A stretch of DNA of 13,316 bases, taken from assembly GCA_910588595.1 (NCBI GenBank), contig CAJUQU010000087.1, positions 1 through 13,316 of the forward strand, in the 5' to 3' direction. Under the pieces are notes generated by a model. The model searched no databases. It saw only the letters and a list, made by a program, of their open reading frames with translations, and was not told the DNA's origin. How positions within the stretch are numbered: the stretch's first letter is position 1; every line of letters starts with the position of its first letter. Positions 1 through 7,644 of the stretch are shown piece by piece. Position numbers and translations under genes: made by a program. Origin of the DNA: an uncultured Lachnospiraceae bacterium (GTDB taxonomy: Bacteria; Bacillota_A; Clostridia; Lachnospirales; Lachnospiraceae).

Positions 1-35
1 GATGCATTCTCATTAGAATTTTCAGGGTTGCATTA

Positions 36-60
36 CTGTTTATTTGTCAAGGTTCAATAA
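36..60 (-). other. Possible rRNA-operon leader segment
   Basis: Read on the minus strand, this stretch downstream of two strong promoters contains GAACCTTGACAAATAAAC. This resembles the conserved TTGAxAAxTxAA-type leader/spacer motif found before 16S genes in many Firmicutes. A small hairpin (ATTCT/AGAAT, 6-10 with 15-19) follows. Inference: an rRNA operon begins just beyond the left edge. The 16S start itself is not in the window, so another highly expressed transcript is possible. Confidence 0.35.
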
Positions 61-95
61 TCTTTGCTGCTTGTCTAAATCGTGACAGCTTAATT

Positions 96-125
96 AGTTT
101 ATCACAAGCTGGAATATTTTGTCAA
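96..125 (-). promoter_or_regulatory. Strong sigma-A-type promoter pointing left (promoter 2)
   Basis: On the minus strand there is a perfect -35 TTGACA (125-120), an 18-base spacer and TAAACT (101-96). A TGA just before it forms an extended -10. It lies downstream of cvpA and points out of the window, in tandem with a similar promoter about 110 bases upstream. The downstream gene is not visible. Confidence 0.65.
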
Positions 126-206
126 GCACTTTTTTAATTTGTTTTGATTTTTATCAAAAGCCTTTTGTCATCTGCTATGCATCTGCATTTCTCAGCGACG
201 TGTTTT

Positions 207-235
207 ATATTATCACGCTCTTTCACAATTGTCAA
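207..235 (-). promoter_or_regulatory. Strong sigma-A-type promoter pointing left (promoter 1)
   Basis: On the minus strand there is a perfect -35 TTGACA (235-230), a 17-base spacer and TAATAT (212-207) preceded by TGA, giving an extended -10. It starts about 40 bases after the cvpA stop. No terminator lies between, so cvpA transcripts may run into this unit. Paired promoters of this kind are typical of rRNA operons, which is the inference here. Confidence 0.6.
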
Positions 236-273
236 CAACTTTTTTCATTTTTTTCCCATCTTTTTTTGAATAC

Positions 274-759
274 CTAAAAAATGTACTTTCTAAGCAGTTC
301 AATCAGATAATTAGAATAGTAGATCAAGGTGAGAAAACGGCTTTGACCTACCTGTTGTATGACCCATGTATTCAAATCCATCACGTCAAAAACTCCAATC
401 AGCAAAAAGATCAACCATATCACAAAAACTGATTCCGCCAGGCCAAAGACAGCCCCGGCAAGCTTGTCCGCCAGCTTTCCGATCGGAATCGCCCGGACTA
501 GTTTAAAGGTATCTGTCATGAATTTGACAATTTTACTGATTACCTGTATCAAAACCAACAGTATCAGCGCCATCAGAACCTGAACATAACTTTTCTGGAT
601 AAAGCTTCCTATGCCTTTTGCCAGTATTACTATCACCAGTATTCCCAATATACAGGATATTATGCGTATAACTCCCTCTAAAAGTCCTCTTTTCCACCCC
701 CATACTGCACCTGTCAACAGTATGAACACCACAATGATAAATAGTATATTGATCTCCAA
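274..759 (-). CDS. cvpA: CvpA family membrane protein
   Basis: This is an integral membrane protein of about 161 residues, the usual CvpA length. Its first segment starts right after a short MEIN lead, and a Trp-Lys-Arg-Gly-type loop (GWKRGLLEG, residues 21-29) follows, as in the CvpA family. Three more hydrophobic segments come after. CvpA is named for colicin V production in E. coli, and its role in Firmicutes is poorly defined. The frame is open further upstream: an ATG at 804 overlaps the previous stop as TAATG but has no ribosome binding site. The TTG at 759 has GGAGG at 772-768 with 8 bases between and gives the family-typical N-terminus, so it is chosen here. It is probably co-transcribed with the DUF5711 gene. 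No hairpin terminator follows the stop. Confidence 0.85.
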   Translation of the reverse strand: MEINILFIIVVFILLTGAVWGWKRGLLEGVIRIISCILGILVIVILAKGIGSFIQKSYVQVLMALILLVLIQVISKIVKFMTDTFKLVRAIPIGKLADKLAGAVFGLAESVFVIWLIFLLIGVFDVMDLNTWVIQQVGQSRFLTLIYYSNYLIELLRKYIF

Positions 760-803
760 TTCTGCTCCCTCCGATTTTGCTGCTCCTTCAATTGATCGTT
801 TCA

Positions 804-2042
804 TTATTGAAGTTGTATGGTCTGTATGCTGTCCTCTGTGACAATCGTATGTCTTGATATGTCTCTGCCCGGTATGAAACATATGACTCTCTCCTCGAAG
901 ATCCCATGATATTTGAGTCTGTCATTCCAGTCATAAATAAGACATTCGCTGTCATTGTATATGATGATACCCGATGTATCAAATATTATATCTTTGTATT
1001 CGAGATCAAATGCGATCTCACTGACTTTCTTGTCATTGGTATCATAGATCTCAATGCGGTACATCGTCTCCGCTGCAGTATTGTAAAACACAAGGCCTAC
1101 GTAATCCTGATTATAAAATACACTCTGTATTTCTTCTGAAATCATGGTCTCTGACACACTTTCCGGTTTCTGTCTGCCTTTGAAAAACATCCGCCGGTTA
1201 TCCGCCACTGCAAACACGGTGTCACTTCCCATAAAATTTACTATGGGTATCACGGCTTCCGGATATACATAGCCACTAACAAAATTATCTGTATAGTTCT
1301 GCCCTACCGCTGAAAAATTGTAAAATCCAATGTTGGATACCATTTTGCCCTTTTCAACTTTTATGTAAGAGACCGCAACTAAACTTCCATCATTTGAGAT
1401 TCCGATTGCGATCGGATATCCGGAATTGCTCATCCTGGTCTTGAAATCCGCAAATGCTTCTCCTGTAGCAGCATTGTACAGATATACCCATGTGACTGTC
1501 GAATCATCTAGAACAGCCGCCACTACACCATTGGAGGACACGCAAAAATCCCTGATCGGCATCGTAGTCTCCACTGATCCGATCATCCCCTGCGTGTTGG
1601 CGACATAAATCTTCCTACCGTTGTAATCACCTACCGCCACTGTTTTTCCGCTGGTCCGTATCTCTGGATTCTGCATTTCATAGGTCTGGTTCCAGATGGT
1701 CTTTCCTTTTAGATCAGTACAGTTCATACCATCATTACTGTATGTAAAGAGTGCGCCGCTGAGGTTGATGCTTTTTGACTCAGAAGCCCTCACCCATTCA
1801 CTCTGCTGAATCACTTCATAATCAATGTACAACTTATTTTTATAATTGATGTAGGAAGCCACCACGACCACTGCCGCAAGTGCGAGTATCGTCAAAACGG
1901 AATACAGCTTGACCTGTCTGTACCTTGCGAGCACGCTGTCCATTGATTTTTTTTCACTGTCGTTTCCTTTGTCATTATTGTTGTTGTCTTTTCCACCTTT
2001 TAAAAGGTATTGGTTTCTGTTGAAATCTTTTATTTCCGCCAT
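804..2042 (-). CDS. DUF5711 family membrane-anchored protein
   Basis: This 412-residue protein has an Asn/Lys/Asp-rich cytoplasmic lead (1-44), a single transmembrane helix at about 46-65, and a long beta-rich region outside the membrane. The outer region has irregular strand repeats (for example TVAVGDYNGRKIYVAN and GSLVAVSYIKV) that suggest a beta-propeller. This matches what is known as DUF5711, a family common in Lachnospiraceae with no assigned function. Two ATGs are possible, at 2048 and 2042. GAGG (2053-2050) lies one base from the first and seven from the second, so 2042 is preferred. The stop overlaps an upstream in-frame ATG of the cvpA frame. A hairpin and a candidate promoter lie immediately upstream. 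The propeller fold is inferred from pattern only. Confidence 0.8.
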   Translation of the reverse strand: MAEIKDFNRNQYLLKGGKDNNNNDKGNDSEKKSMDSVLARYRQVKLYSVLTILALAAVVVVASYINYKNKLYIDYEVIQQSEWVRASESKSINLSGALFTYSNDGMNCTDLKGKTIWNQTYEMQNPEIRTSGKTVAVGDYNGRKIYVANTQGMIGSVETTMPIRDFCVSSNGVVAAVLDDSTVTWVYLYNAATGEAFADFKTRMSNSGYPIAIGISNDGSLVAVSYIKVEKGKMVSNIGFYNFSAVGQNYTDNFVSGYVYPEAVIPIVNFMGSDTVFAVADNRRMFFKGRQKPESVSETMISEEIQSVFYNQDYVGLVFYNTAAETMYRIEIYDTNDKKVSEIAFDLEYKDIIFDTSGIIIYNDSECLIYDWNDRLKYHGIFEERVICFIPGRDISRHTIVTEDSIQTIQLQ

Positions 2043-2066
2043 CAGCATACCTCATTTAATGCTCAC

Positions 2067-2124
2067 AAAAATACTGTATCTGTTCGTCCATGTGTTTTTG
2101 TACATGGTTGAACAGATACAGTAT
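2067..2124 (-). terminator. Long hairpin with U-tract between LysM and DUF5711 genes
   Basis: Arms 2071-2093 and 2102-2124 pair over 23 positions with only two mismatches around an 8-base loop. On the minus strand the stem runs into TTTTT (2071-2067). This looks like an intrinsic terminator for the LysM gene, which ends at 2135. Its U-tract ends only 24 bases before the next start codon, so it could also act as an attenuator. Confidence 0.65.
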
Positions 2125-2147
2125 AACATTATTTTCATGGAAGTAAA
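2120..2147 (-). promoter_or_regulatory. Candidate promoter for DUF5711-cvpA
   Basis: On the minus strand there is an extended -10 TGTTATACT (2128-2120), with TTTACT (2147-2142) sixteen bases upstream matching TTGACA at 4 of 6 positions. Transcription would start near 2113, inside the first arm of the hairpin at 2071-2124. Transcripts from here would lack the full stem, while read-through from the LysM gene would include it. The call rests on motif match alone. Confidence 0.4.
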
Positions 2148-3424
2148 AGCTTTTGTCCATAAAGAATATTATTGGGATCGTCTATATTGTTCCATCTACA
2201 GATTTCATCTACGCGGGAGTAGTCCCCATATATGTCATAGCAGATGGTTCTGAGTGTATCGCCTTTGCGTACAACGTAGTATTGTGGGATCGGTGTCTGC
2301 TCCTGGACTGGCTGTGCTGTATCAGACTGTGTGGCTTCGCCCTGTACAGATTGCAGCTCATCAGGTGATACTGACACCTGTGTCATATCCTGTGCTGTCC
2401 CCGAAGGGATCTCTGCCTGTTCTGGAGCCTGCTCTGCAGACGGCTCCTGGACTGGATCATCTGTCACCACGACCGATTGCGGTTCCTCCTGCAAAGCGTC
2501 TGCACTCGGCATTTTTTCTGGTGACTCATTTTGCTTTGTTGTCTCATTTTCAACTTGTACATTCTGCTGCATCGCAGTGACCGGCATTGATCTGTCTTGA
2601 TCCGGATCTGTCTTTACTGTACTCAGCAGATGGGATGTATTCTCCTCGATAAACGCCATACAGTATTCAATATTTGCCTGCATACTCTGCATTTTATTGT
2701 AGTTATTCATGGAAATGATGCCGTATGCCATGACACACACGACGAATCCAAGACACAGGGCATTCATGACGTTCCACATAAAACTGACTTTTGCCTCCTC
2801 CCGATTATATGCCTGCGTGATCCTGCTCAGCTGCGCGGCATCGCTCACACTGTTTCTGGTGTGGTTTTCGTGCTCGGTCGGAGAAAATACTACCTTACCT
2901 GTTTCATTCTCCCTTGTGGTATTCCATTCCACAAGATAATTCTGCATCTCTTCATTTTGATCATAATATATGTAAAAATCGTCCAGGATCACTCTGGTGT
3001 TTCGCAGTGTCAGCTCGATCCGCAGCCTGGAATCCTTGTTGAGGCTTACGCATGCATTTCCTATATAAGAACAGGTAGGAAAATAGGTATTGTTCAGCTG
3101 CTGGATCTTATCAAAACCATCGTTTAACACGCCTGCCCCTGATATCACGATCCGGTATCTGCCGTTTTCCTCGATCGATCTGCCGTACAGCGCGATCTCT
3201 TGCTGTGATGTTCTTTCTATCTGATACTCCTTTGGATATTCCTTGTTTCCGTTCTGGGATCTGACTGACTCATTCTGTAGGTTTTTTGATAAGATTTTTT
3301 TGATAAAGGTATGTACGTAATCCTCTAAATACAGAATATATATCCCTTCGGGAGCTCCTATCGTTCGTGTATTTACAGGAATTAAACTCTGCGTGTTTGT
3401 AAGTACATTTGTTTGCTTGTCCAT
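2135..3424 (-). CDS. LysM-domain protein with internal membrane helix
   Basis: This 429-residue protein has a C-terminal LysM domain at about 383-428 (YVVRKGDTLRTICYDIYG through NNILYGQKLLLP), a peptidoglycan or chitin-type sugar-binding module. A single hydrophobic helix at about 218-238 divides it. The N-terminal 215 residues, presumably cytoplasmic, form a folded alpha/beta region (YILYLEDYVHTFIKKI near 29-44, RYRIVISGAGVL near 89-100). Residues 270-380 are a low-complexity Gln/Glu/Pro/Thr linker that could reach the cell wall. There is no signal peptide. The N-terminal region has a pattern recalling JAB/MPN-like domains, but this is a weak impression. AAAGGTGAT precedes the ATG. It may link the wall to a cytoplasmic process, and its function is unknown. 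Confidence 0.8.
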   Translation of the reverse strand: MDKQTNVLTNTQSLIPVNTRTIGAPEGIYILYLEDYVHTFIKKILSKNLQNESVRSQNGNKEYPKEYQIERTSQQEIALYGRSIEENGRYRIVISGAGVLNDGFDKIQQLNNTYFPTCSYIGNACVSLNKDSRLRIELTLRNTRVILDDFYIYYDQNEEMQNYLVEWNTTRENETGKVVFSPTEHENHTRNSVSDAAQLSRITQAYNREEAKVSFMWNVMNALCLGFVVCVMAYGIISMNNYNKMQSMQANIEYCMAFIEENTSHLLSTVKTDPDQDRSMPVTAMQQNVQVENETTKQNESPEKMPSADALQEEPQSVVVTDDPVQEPSAEQAPEQAEIPSGTAQDMTQVSVSPDELQSVQGEATQSDTAQPVQEQTPIPQYYVVRKGDTLRTICYDIYGDYSRVDEICRWNNIDDPNNILYGQKLLLP

Positions 3425-3580
3425 ACTGGCATCACCTTTGCATCCTTTCGTATTAAGATATTTATTTTGTCGCGGAATAAGAACTTGTGTTTTGCTGCAT
3501 TCAGGCAGTCCACACTGACAATATTATCTTAGCACTTCTTAACTGAGGAATCTGTCGAAATACGTCAGCCTGAAAAAAAT

Positions 3581-3615
3581 AAAAAGGGTCTCGAAAAACC
3601 CTTTAGACCCTTTTT
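3581..3615 (-). terminator. Intrinsic terminator after galM
   Basis: A perfect 11-base inverted repeat (AAAAAGGGTCT at 3581-3591 with AGACCCTTTTT at 3605-3615) encloses a 13-base loop. On the minus strand the stem's own T-run continues into ATTTTTTTCA. It starts 14 bases after the galM stop. The T-runs on both sides make it potentially bidirectional. Confidence 0.85.
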
Positions 3616-3629
3616 ATTCTTAAAATTTA

Positions 3630-4673
3630 TCAGTTATAAAATTTGTAGATCGTGGTCGTCCTATATGGCCGGTCCGGTCCGTATACAACATCCTGGAAAG
3701 CGGACTGGTTGATCGCATCCGGAAAGCACTGTGTCTCTAAGCAGAGTCCGCTGCGCTTGTCGTACGCTGCACCGCCCTTGCCGGTCTCCGGCTTGATACA
3801 GTTGCCCGCATAGAACTGCAGCCCCGGCTGGTCTGTGTAAACGTCCATCTTTCTGCCCGATGCCGGATCCTCCACGGAAGCAACCTTTTTGAGTGTTCCA
3901 TCAAAATCGTCCAGCGCGTAATTGTGATCATAGCCTTGTCCGTATCCAAGCTGTACGTCGTCTGCATCAATTTCATCGCCTACTGTCTTCATCGTTCGGA
4001 AATCAAACGGTGTGCCTGCCACCTCCACAAGCTCTCCGGTCGGGATCAGCCGCTCATAGATCGGCGTATAATGTGACGCATGGATACAGAGCTTATGTGC
4101 CTCGATCTTGCCGCTGTCATGTCCTGCCAGATTGAAATAAGTATGATTGGTCATGTTGATCAGGGTTTTCTTGTCGCTTGTCACGTCGTAATCGATTTGG
4201 AGCCCGTTATCATCTGTGACAGTGTAAGTCACCTGCACTTTCTTGTTTCCAGGAAATCCCATGGATCCGTCTGCATCGTCAATCGTAAATACGACGCTGT
4301 TGTCTCTTGTCTCAGCGTTCCATACTCTCTTGTGATACCCTTTGTCCGCATCGCTGTGGAGATTGTTGGTACTGTCATTTACTGCAAGCTCATACTTCAC
4401 ACCGTCGATGGTAAAACTTGCATTGTCAATGCGGTTTGCGCTCGGTCCGATCGTTGAACCGAAGAAACTGCCGTTCTTGAAATAACCTTCAACACTGTCG
4501 AATCCGAGCACGACATCTGCTGTCTTTCCGGACTTGTCCGGCACGAGAAGACTGACGAGGATCGCACCAAAGTTGGTCACTTCCGCGGTGAAACCATTGT
4601 CGTTTTTGATGGTGTACAGGCTTACTTCCGTACCATCTTGTGTTTTCCCAAAGCTTTTTGTTGTGATTGCCAT
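3630..4673 (-). CDS. galM: Aldose 1-epimerase (galactose mutarotase)
   Basis: This 347-residue cytoplasmic enzyme interconverts alpha and beta anomers of galactose, glucose and related aldoses ahead of the Leloir pathway. Family landmarks are visible: the GPSANRI loop (76-82), the substrate-binding His106 in NNLH, the catalytic-acid His177 in NHTYFNL, and the catalytic-base Glu313 in LETQCFPDA. The length is normal for the family. The ATG at 4673 is preceded by AGAAGG seven bases away, while the upstream in-frame ATG at 4697 has only an A-rich context. It is a single-gene unit with a strong terminator downstream and an AT-rich leader upstream that contains a repeated AAGTACT motif. No other sugar gene sits next to it, so its regulator and natural substrate cannot be read from context. 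Confidence 0.95.
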   Translation of the reverse strand: MAITTKSFGKTQDGTEVSLYTIKNDNGFTAEVTNFGAILVSLLVPDKSGKTADVVLGFDSVEGYFKNGSFFGSTIGPSANRIDNASFTIDGVKYELAVNDSTNNLHSDADKGYHKRVWNAETRDNSVVFTIDDADGSMGFPGNKKVQVTYTVTDDNGLQIDYDVTSDKKTLINMTNHTYFNLAGHDSGKIEAHKLCIHASHYTPIYERLIPTGELVEVAGTPFDFRTMKTVGDEIDADDVQLGYGQGYDHNYALDDFDGTLKKVASVEDPASGRKMDVYTDQPGLQFYAGNCIKPETGKGGAAYDKRSGLCLETQCFPDAINQSAFQDVVYGPDRPYRTTTIYKFYN

Positions 4674-4876
4674 TTGTTTTCCTTCTTTCTTTTTCATTCT
4701 TTTTGTTTATACTTTATCTTAATGTTTATAGATACAGTACTTTTGTATCATAGTACTTATACAAGATCCAGCACCTGGTACACTGGCATTTTGAAGATCA
4801 TGTGCCGAATCCATGTCCTTTATCAAGTTTTTGTTTGCCGTGTGCCCATCCCAATTGCATGAGTCTGGTTCCAGGG
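4674..4876. other. recR-galM intergenic region
   Basis: This 203-base gap is AT-rich on the galM side. Minus-strand AAGTACT occurs twice, 15 bases apart (within about 4727-4762), next to a GATAC/GTATC inverted repeat. These could be operator half-sites for galM, but no well-formed promoter stands out. I see no convincing terminator after recR. Confidence 0.3.
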
Positions 4877-5473
4877 TTACAGTTCCGTCCTGCCTTCAAG
4901 TGCCCGCAGAAGCGTCATCTCATCGATGCATTCCAAGTCGCCGCCAACAGGTACGCCGCTGGCGATGCGCGTCACTTTCACACCGGTGGGCTTGATCAGC
5001 TTTGATATGTACATTGCCGTGGTCTCTCCCTCAAGGCTCGAATTGGTCGCTATGATGACTTCACGGATATCGCCCTCCAATCGCTTTACGAGCTCCTTGA
5101 GCCTGATTTCATTAGGACCGATCCCCAGCATGGGGGAGATGGCTCCGTGAAGCACGTGATACACGCCCTCGTATTTGCCTGTCTTCTCATATGCCGCTAG
5201 ATCCCTGATATTCTCCACGACCATGATCGTCGTGTGGTCGCGGTTTGGATTGGCACAGATGGGACAGGTCTCTTTGTCTGCAAGCGTATAACAGGACTGG
5301 CAGTAATGGATATTATTCCGCGCATCTACCATGATCTGCGCAAAGCGCTCGACATGCTCCTGCGGCATGTTGATCACATGGAGTGCAAGCCGCTGGGCTG
5401 ATTTGCTTCCAACACCCGGAAGCTTGGCAAACTGTTCGATCAATTTATTGATATATCCGCTGTAGAGTTCCAT
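4877..5473 (-). CDS. recR: Recombination protein RecR
   Basis: This 198-residue protein acts with RecF and RecO in loading RecA at single-strand gaps during recombinational repair. An N-terminal helix-hairpin-helix (LPGVGSKSAQRLA, 18-30) leads to a four-cysteine zinc site (C58, C61, C70, C73). A Toprim domain follows, opening at IMVVE with its conserved acidic residue at E87 and including the HVLHGAISP segment. The C-terminal region contains IASGVPVGGDLE, also conserved in the family. The length matches RecR (about 198-200). The ATG at 5473 overlaps the ybaB stop as TGATG, so translation is probably coupled. It is the last gene of the dnaX-ybaB-recR operon. Confidence 0.97.
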   Translation of the reverse strand: MELYSGYINKLIEQFAKLPGVGSKSAQRLALHVINMPQEHVERFAQIMVDARNNIHYCQSCYTLADKETCPICANPNRDHTTIMVVENIRDLAAYEKTGKYEGVYHVLHGAISPMLGIGPNEIRLKELVKRLEGDIREVIIATNSSLEGETTAMYISKLIKPTGVKVTRIASGVPVGGDLECIDEMTLLRALEGRTEL

Positions 5474-5823
5474 CAGAAAGGCAGTCCTCCGCCGAGTCCC
5501 AAACCGCCTGTCATTTTGCCCATGAGTTCGTTGTTTGCCTCATCTGCCTGACGGAGCGCCTCGTTTGTTGCTGCCACGATCATATCCTGAAGTGTCTCGA
5601 TATCATCGGGATCCACTGCCTCCTCCGAGAGTGTGACTTTCACGACTTCCTTCTTGCCTGTAACGACAACTTCAACTGCCCCGCCGCCTGCCTTTGCAGA
5701 AAATTCCTTGGTCTCAAGCTCCTTTTGTCCCTCCTCCATCTGCCTCTGCATGCGCTGTGCCTGTTTCATCAGGTTGTTCATGTTTCCAGGCATCCCTCCT
5801 GGAAATCCTCCTCTTTTTGCCAT
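5473..5823 (-). CDS. ybaB: YbaB/EbfC nucleoid-associated protein
   Basis: This small protein of 116 residues belongs to the YbaB/EbfC family, which binds DNA as a dimer with the tweezer-like fold known for its members. The N-terminus is Gly/Met-rich (GGFPGGMPGNMNNLMKQAQ) and is followed by a long amphipathic helix. The central strands have the typical GGGAVEVVVTGKKEVVKVTLS pattern in two parts, and the tail is glycine-rich. AGGAG lies eight bases before the ATG at 5823. The frame is open further upstream into the dnaX end, but without a ribosome binding site. Its position between dnaX and recR is conserved across Firmicutes and other bacteria. Confidence 0.95.
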   Translation of the reverse strand: MAKRGGFPGGMPGNMNNLMKQAQRMQRQMEEGQKELETKEFSAKAGGGAVEVVVTGKKEVVKVTLSEEAVDPDDIETLQDMIVAATNEALRQADEANNELMGKMTGGLGLGGGLPF

Positions 5824-5878
5824 GTGCTTTTCTCCTTCCTTATTCCTGCACGATCTTGTCATGTGAAGTCTTTCAAAT

Positions 5879-7438
5879 TCATTCCTCAACTTCTATGTCC
5901 ATGTTGATCACTTTTGTGAGATCAACATAAATCTCATCAAACTGTCTGCCTGGGTCGAGGCTGCGTATCTGCACAGATACTTCTTTTTGTAAATAATTCG
6001 ATATCATGTCTTCCACATGTTTGTGATTTTCCTCAGTGTTGAGATAATCATATGCCACGCCGTCCTCCACTACGAGCAGAAGCCGGTTGTCCCCACCGAG
6101 GCTCAAATGCGCATTTTTGAGATGCGTCTTGAGCGGCTGGCTCGTCCCTGCCACAATTCCATGCCAGCTGCTGACGATCTGCTTGATATCATCAGAAATC
6201 GCTTTGGGCATCTCTGGTCTGGACGGAACTGCTGTGGCTGTCTCTATTGATTGTATCGCAACTGGGGCTGCCTGCACAACACCTTTTTCAATTTTTTCTT
6301 CCAAATCTTTCACGCGCGCCACAACGGCATCGTTTGACGTCTCCATGGCAGGCCTGCACAGCTTGATCAGTGTCATTTCGATCAGGATACGCTTTTGCGT
6401 GGCGTACTTGATCTGACCGGATAACTCTGAAAAGATGCGGATCTGACGCATGATCTCCTCCGCGTCCATCGATTCTGCCTCTGTTTTCAAGCGCGCGAGA
6501 TTGTCGCTGGACACATCGATGACATCTTCGATATCGCTGTCTGAGGTCTTTACCAGCAAAAGATTTCTGAGATACCATGTGATGTCCGTGACAAACTGGG
6601 TGAGTTCACGCCCCTGCATGACGACTTCCTCGAGGAGCGAGATACAGCCTGTGATGTCGCGCGTCTGTATCATCTCCAGCAGGCGCGCGAACACCTCTGT
6701 ATCCACAGCGCCTAGTACATCCAGGACTTTGTCATAGGTCAACTCTTCCCCGAAATGGAACGCGATGCACTGATCAAGAAGGCTGAGCGCATCGCGCATC
6801 GAACCGTCCGCTGTCTTTGCAATGTATTTTAGCGCTCTTTCCTCGACCTGAACCTGCTCTTTGTCCATGAGTTCACGCAGACGGTCTGCGATCGTTTCTA
6901 TGGTGATGCGCTTGAAATCGTAACGCTGACACCGCGAGAGGATCGTGATCGGTATCTTGTGCACTTCGGTGGTCGCCAGGATAAAAATAACGTAGGAGGG
7001 CGGTTCCTCCAGCGTCTTCAGCAGTGCGTTAAACGCTCCTATTGAAAGCATATGCACCTCATCGATGATATAAACCTTGAATTTGCCCTCCACCGGCGAG
7101 TATGACACCTCATCGATGATCTCGCGGATATTGTCCACGCCGTTGTTAGACGCGGCATCGATCTCGATCACGTTGACGCTTGCACCGGACGCGATGGTCT
7201 GACAGCTTCTGCACTTCCCACAGGGACTGCCGTCTACGGTATTTTCACAGTTGACGGATTTGGCAAACAGTTTTGCGATCGTCGTCTTGCCTGTTCCGCG
7301 CGTTCCTGTAAATAGATAGGCATGTCCGATGCGGTCCGCCTTGATCTGGTTTCTGAGTGTTGTGACGATTTGATCCTGCCCCTTTACATCCTCAAAGATG
7401 TCGGGACGGAATTTTCGGTATAATGCGGTGTATGACAT
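5879..7438 (-). CDS. dnaX: DNA polymerase III subunit gamma/tau
   Basis: This 519-residue clamp-loader ATPase loads the sliding clamp and, as tau, connects polymerase cores at the fork. The AAA+ core shows SYTALYRKFRPDIFEDVKGQ at the N-terminus, Walker A GTRGTGKTT (45-53), a zinc module with C64, C73, C76 and C79, Walker B IIDEVH with D126 and E127, sensor 1 ATTEVHKIP, and the SRC arginine-finger motif (168-170). Domain III ends near residue 365. The remaining 150 residues are a variable linker and tau-type tail. The ATG at 7438 has GGAGG five bases upstream. An upstream in-frame ATG at 7576 would add a non-conserved 46-residue lead that crosses the promoter, so it is rejected. The ybaB start follows 55 bases after the stop. 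Confidence 0.97.
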   Translation of the reverse strand: MSYTALYRKFRPDIFEDVKGQDQIVTTLRNQIKADRIGHAYLFTGTRGTGKTTIAKLFAKSVNCENTVDGSPCGKCRSCQTIASGASVNVIEIDAASNNGVDNIREIIDEVSYSPVEGKFKVYIIDEVHMLSIGAFNALLKTLEEPPSYVIFILATTEVHKIPITILSRCQRYDFKRITIETIADRLRELMDKEQVQVEERALKYIAKTADGSMRDALSLLDQCIAFHFGEELTYDKVLDVLGAVDTEVFARLLEMIQTRDITGCISLLEEVVMQGRELTQFVTDITWYLRNLLLVKTSDSDIEDVIDVSSDNLARLKTEAESMDAEEIMRQIRIFSELSGQIKYATQKRILIEMTLIKLCRPAMETSNDAVVARVKDLEEKIEKGVVQAAPVAIQSIETATAVPSRPEMPKAISDDIKQIVSSWHGIVAGTSQPLKTHLKNAHLSLGGDNRLLLVVEDGVAYDYLNTEENHKHVEDMISNYLQKEVSVQIRSLDPGRQFDEIYVDLTKVINMDIEVEE

Positions 7439-7475
7439 GGTGTCCTCCTCATTTTGGCTTTGATCAGCATAATTT

Positions 7476-7504
7476 ATTATGCCATTTTTAGCGCGAAAAA
7501 ACAA
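7476..7504 (-). promoter_or_regulatory. dnaX operon promoter
   Basis: On the minus strand there is TTGTTT (7504-7499), a 17-base spacer and CATAAT (7481-7476). TG at 7484-7483 makes an extended -10. The start site would be near 7469, leaving a leader of about 30 bases before ATG 7438. The -10 lies inside the perfect palindrome GCATAATAAATTATGC (7482-7467), which could serve as an operator. Confidence 0.65.
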
Positions 7505-7644
7505 GGGTATGAGATTTATTCTAATATATTCCCACTGCTGTGGGATATTTTTAATGTCTTTTAACTGATGCCCCAATACCGTGTGCCATTGTCCCAGATA
7601 CAGCTGCGTTTTTCAACTGCATTCAGCGCCAGTTGTTAGTACTC
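7505..7644. other. Non-coding region upstream of the dnaX promoter
   Basis: The stretch holds a tight hairpin TCCCAC-TGCT-GTGGGA (7531-7546) that on the plus strand is followed by TATTTTTAA and could be a weak terminator. The small SRP RNA often found upstream of dnaX in Firmicutes was looked for by its conserved GGAAGGAAGCAGCC-type loop and is not here. No convincing coding sequence is present. Confidence 0.4.

Noticed and set aside
142..159. Perfect 7-bp inverted repeat TTTTGAT/ATCAAAA as a terminator
   Set aside because: It is AT-only apart from one pair, has no U-tract on the minus strand, and lies between the two tandem promoters. It is probably incidental to AT-rich leader sequence.
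2254..3127. Open plus-strand frames opposite the LysM gene
   Set aside because: They mirror the minus-strand gene, lack family features and ribosome binding sites, and the LysM reading is clearly coding.
7439..7576. N-terminal extension of DnaX from an ATG at 7576
   Set aside because: The extra 46 residues are not DnaX-like, cross the promoter and palindrome, and lack a ribosome binding site. ATG 7438 has GGAGG at good spacing and gives the canonical N-terminus.
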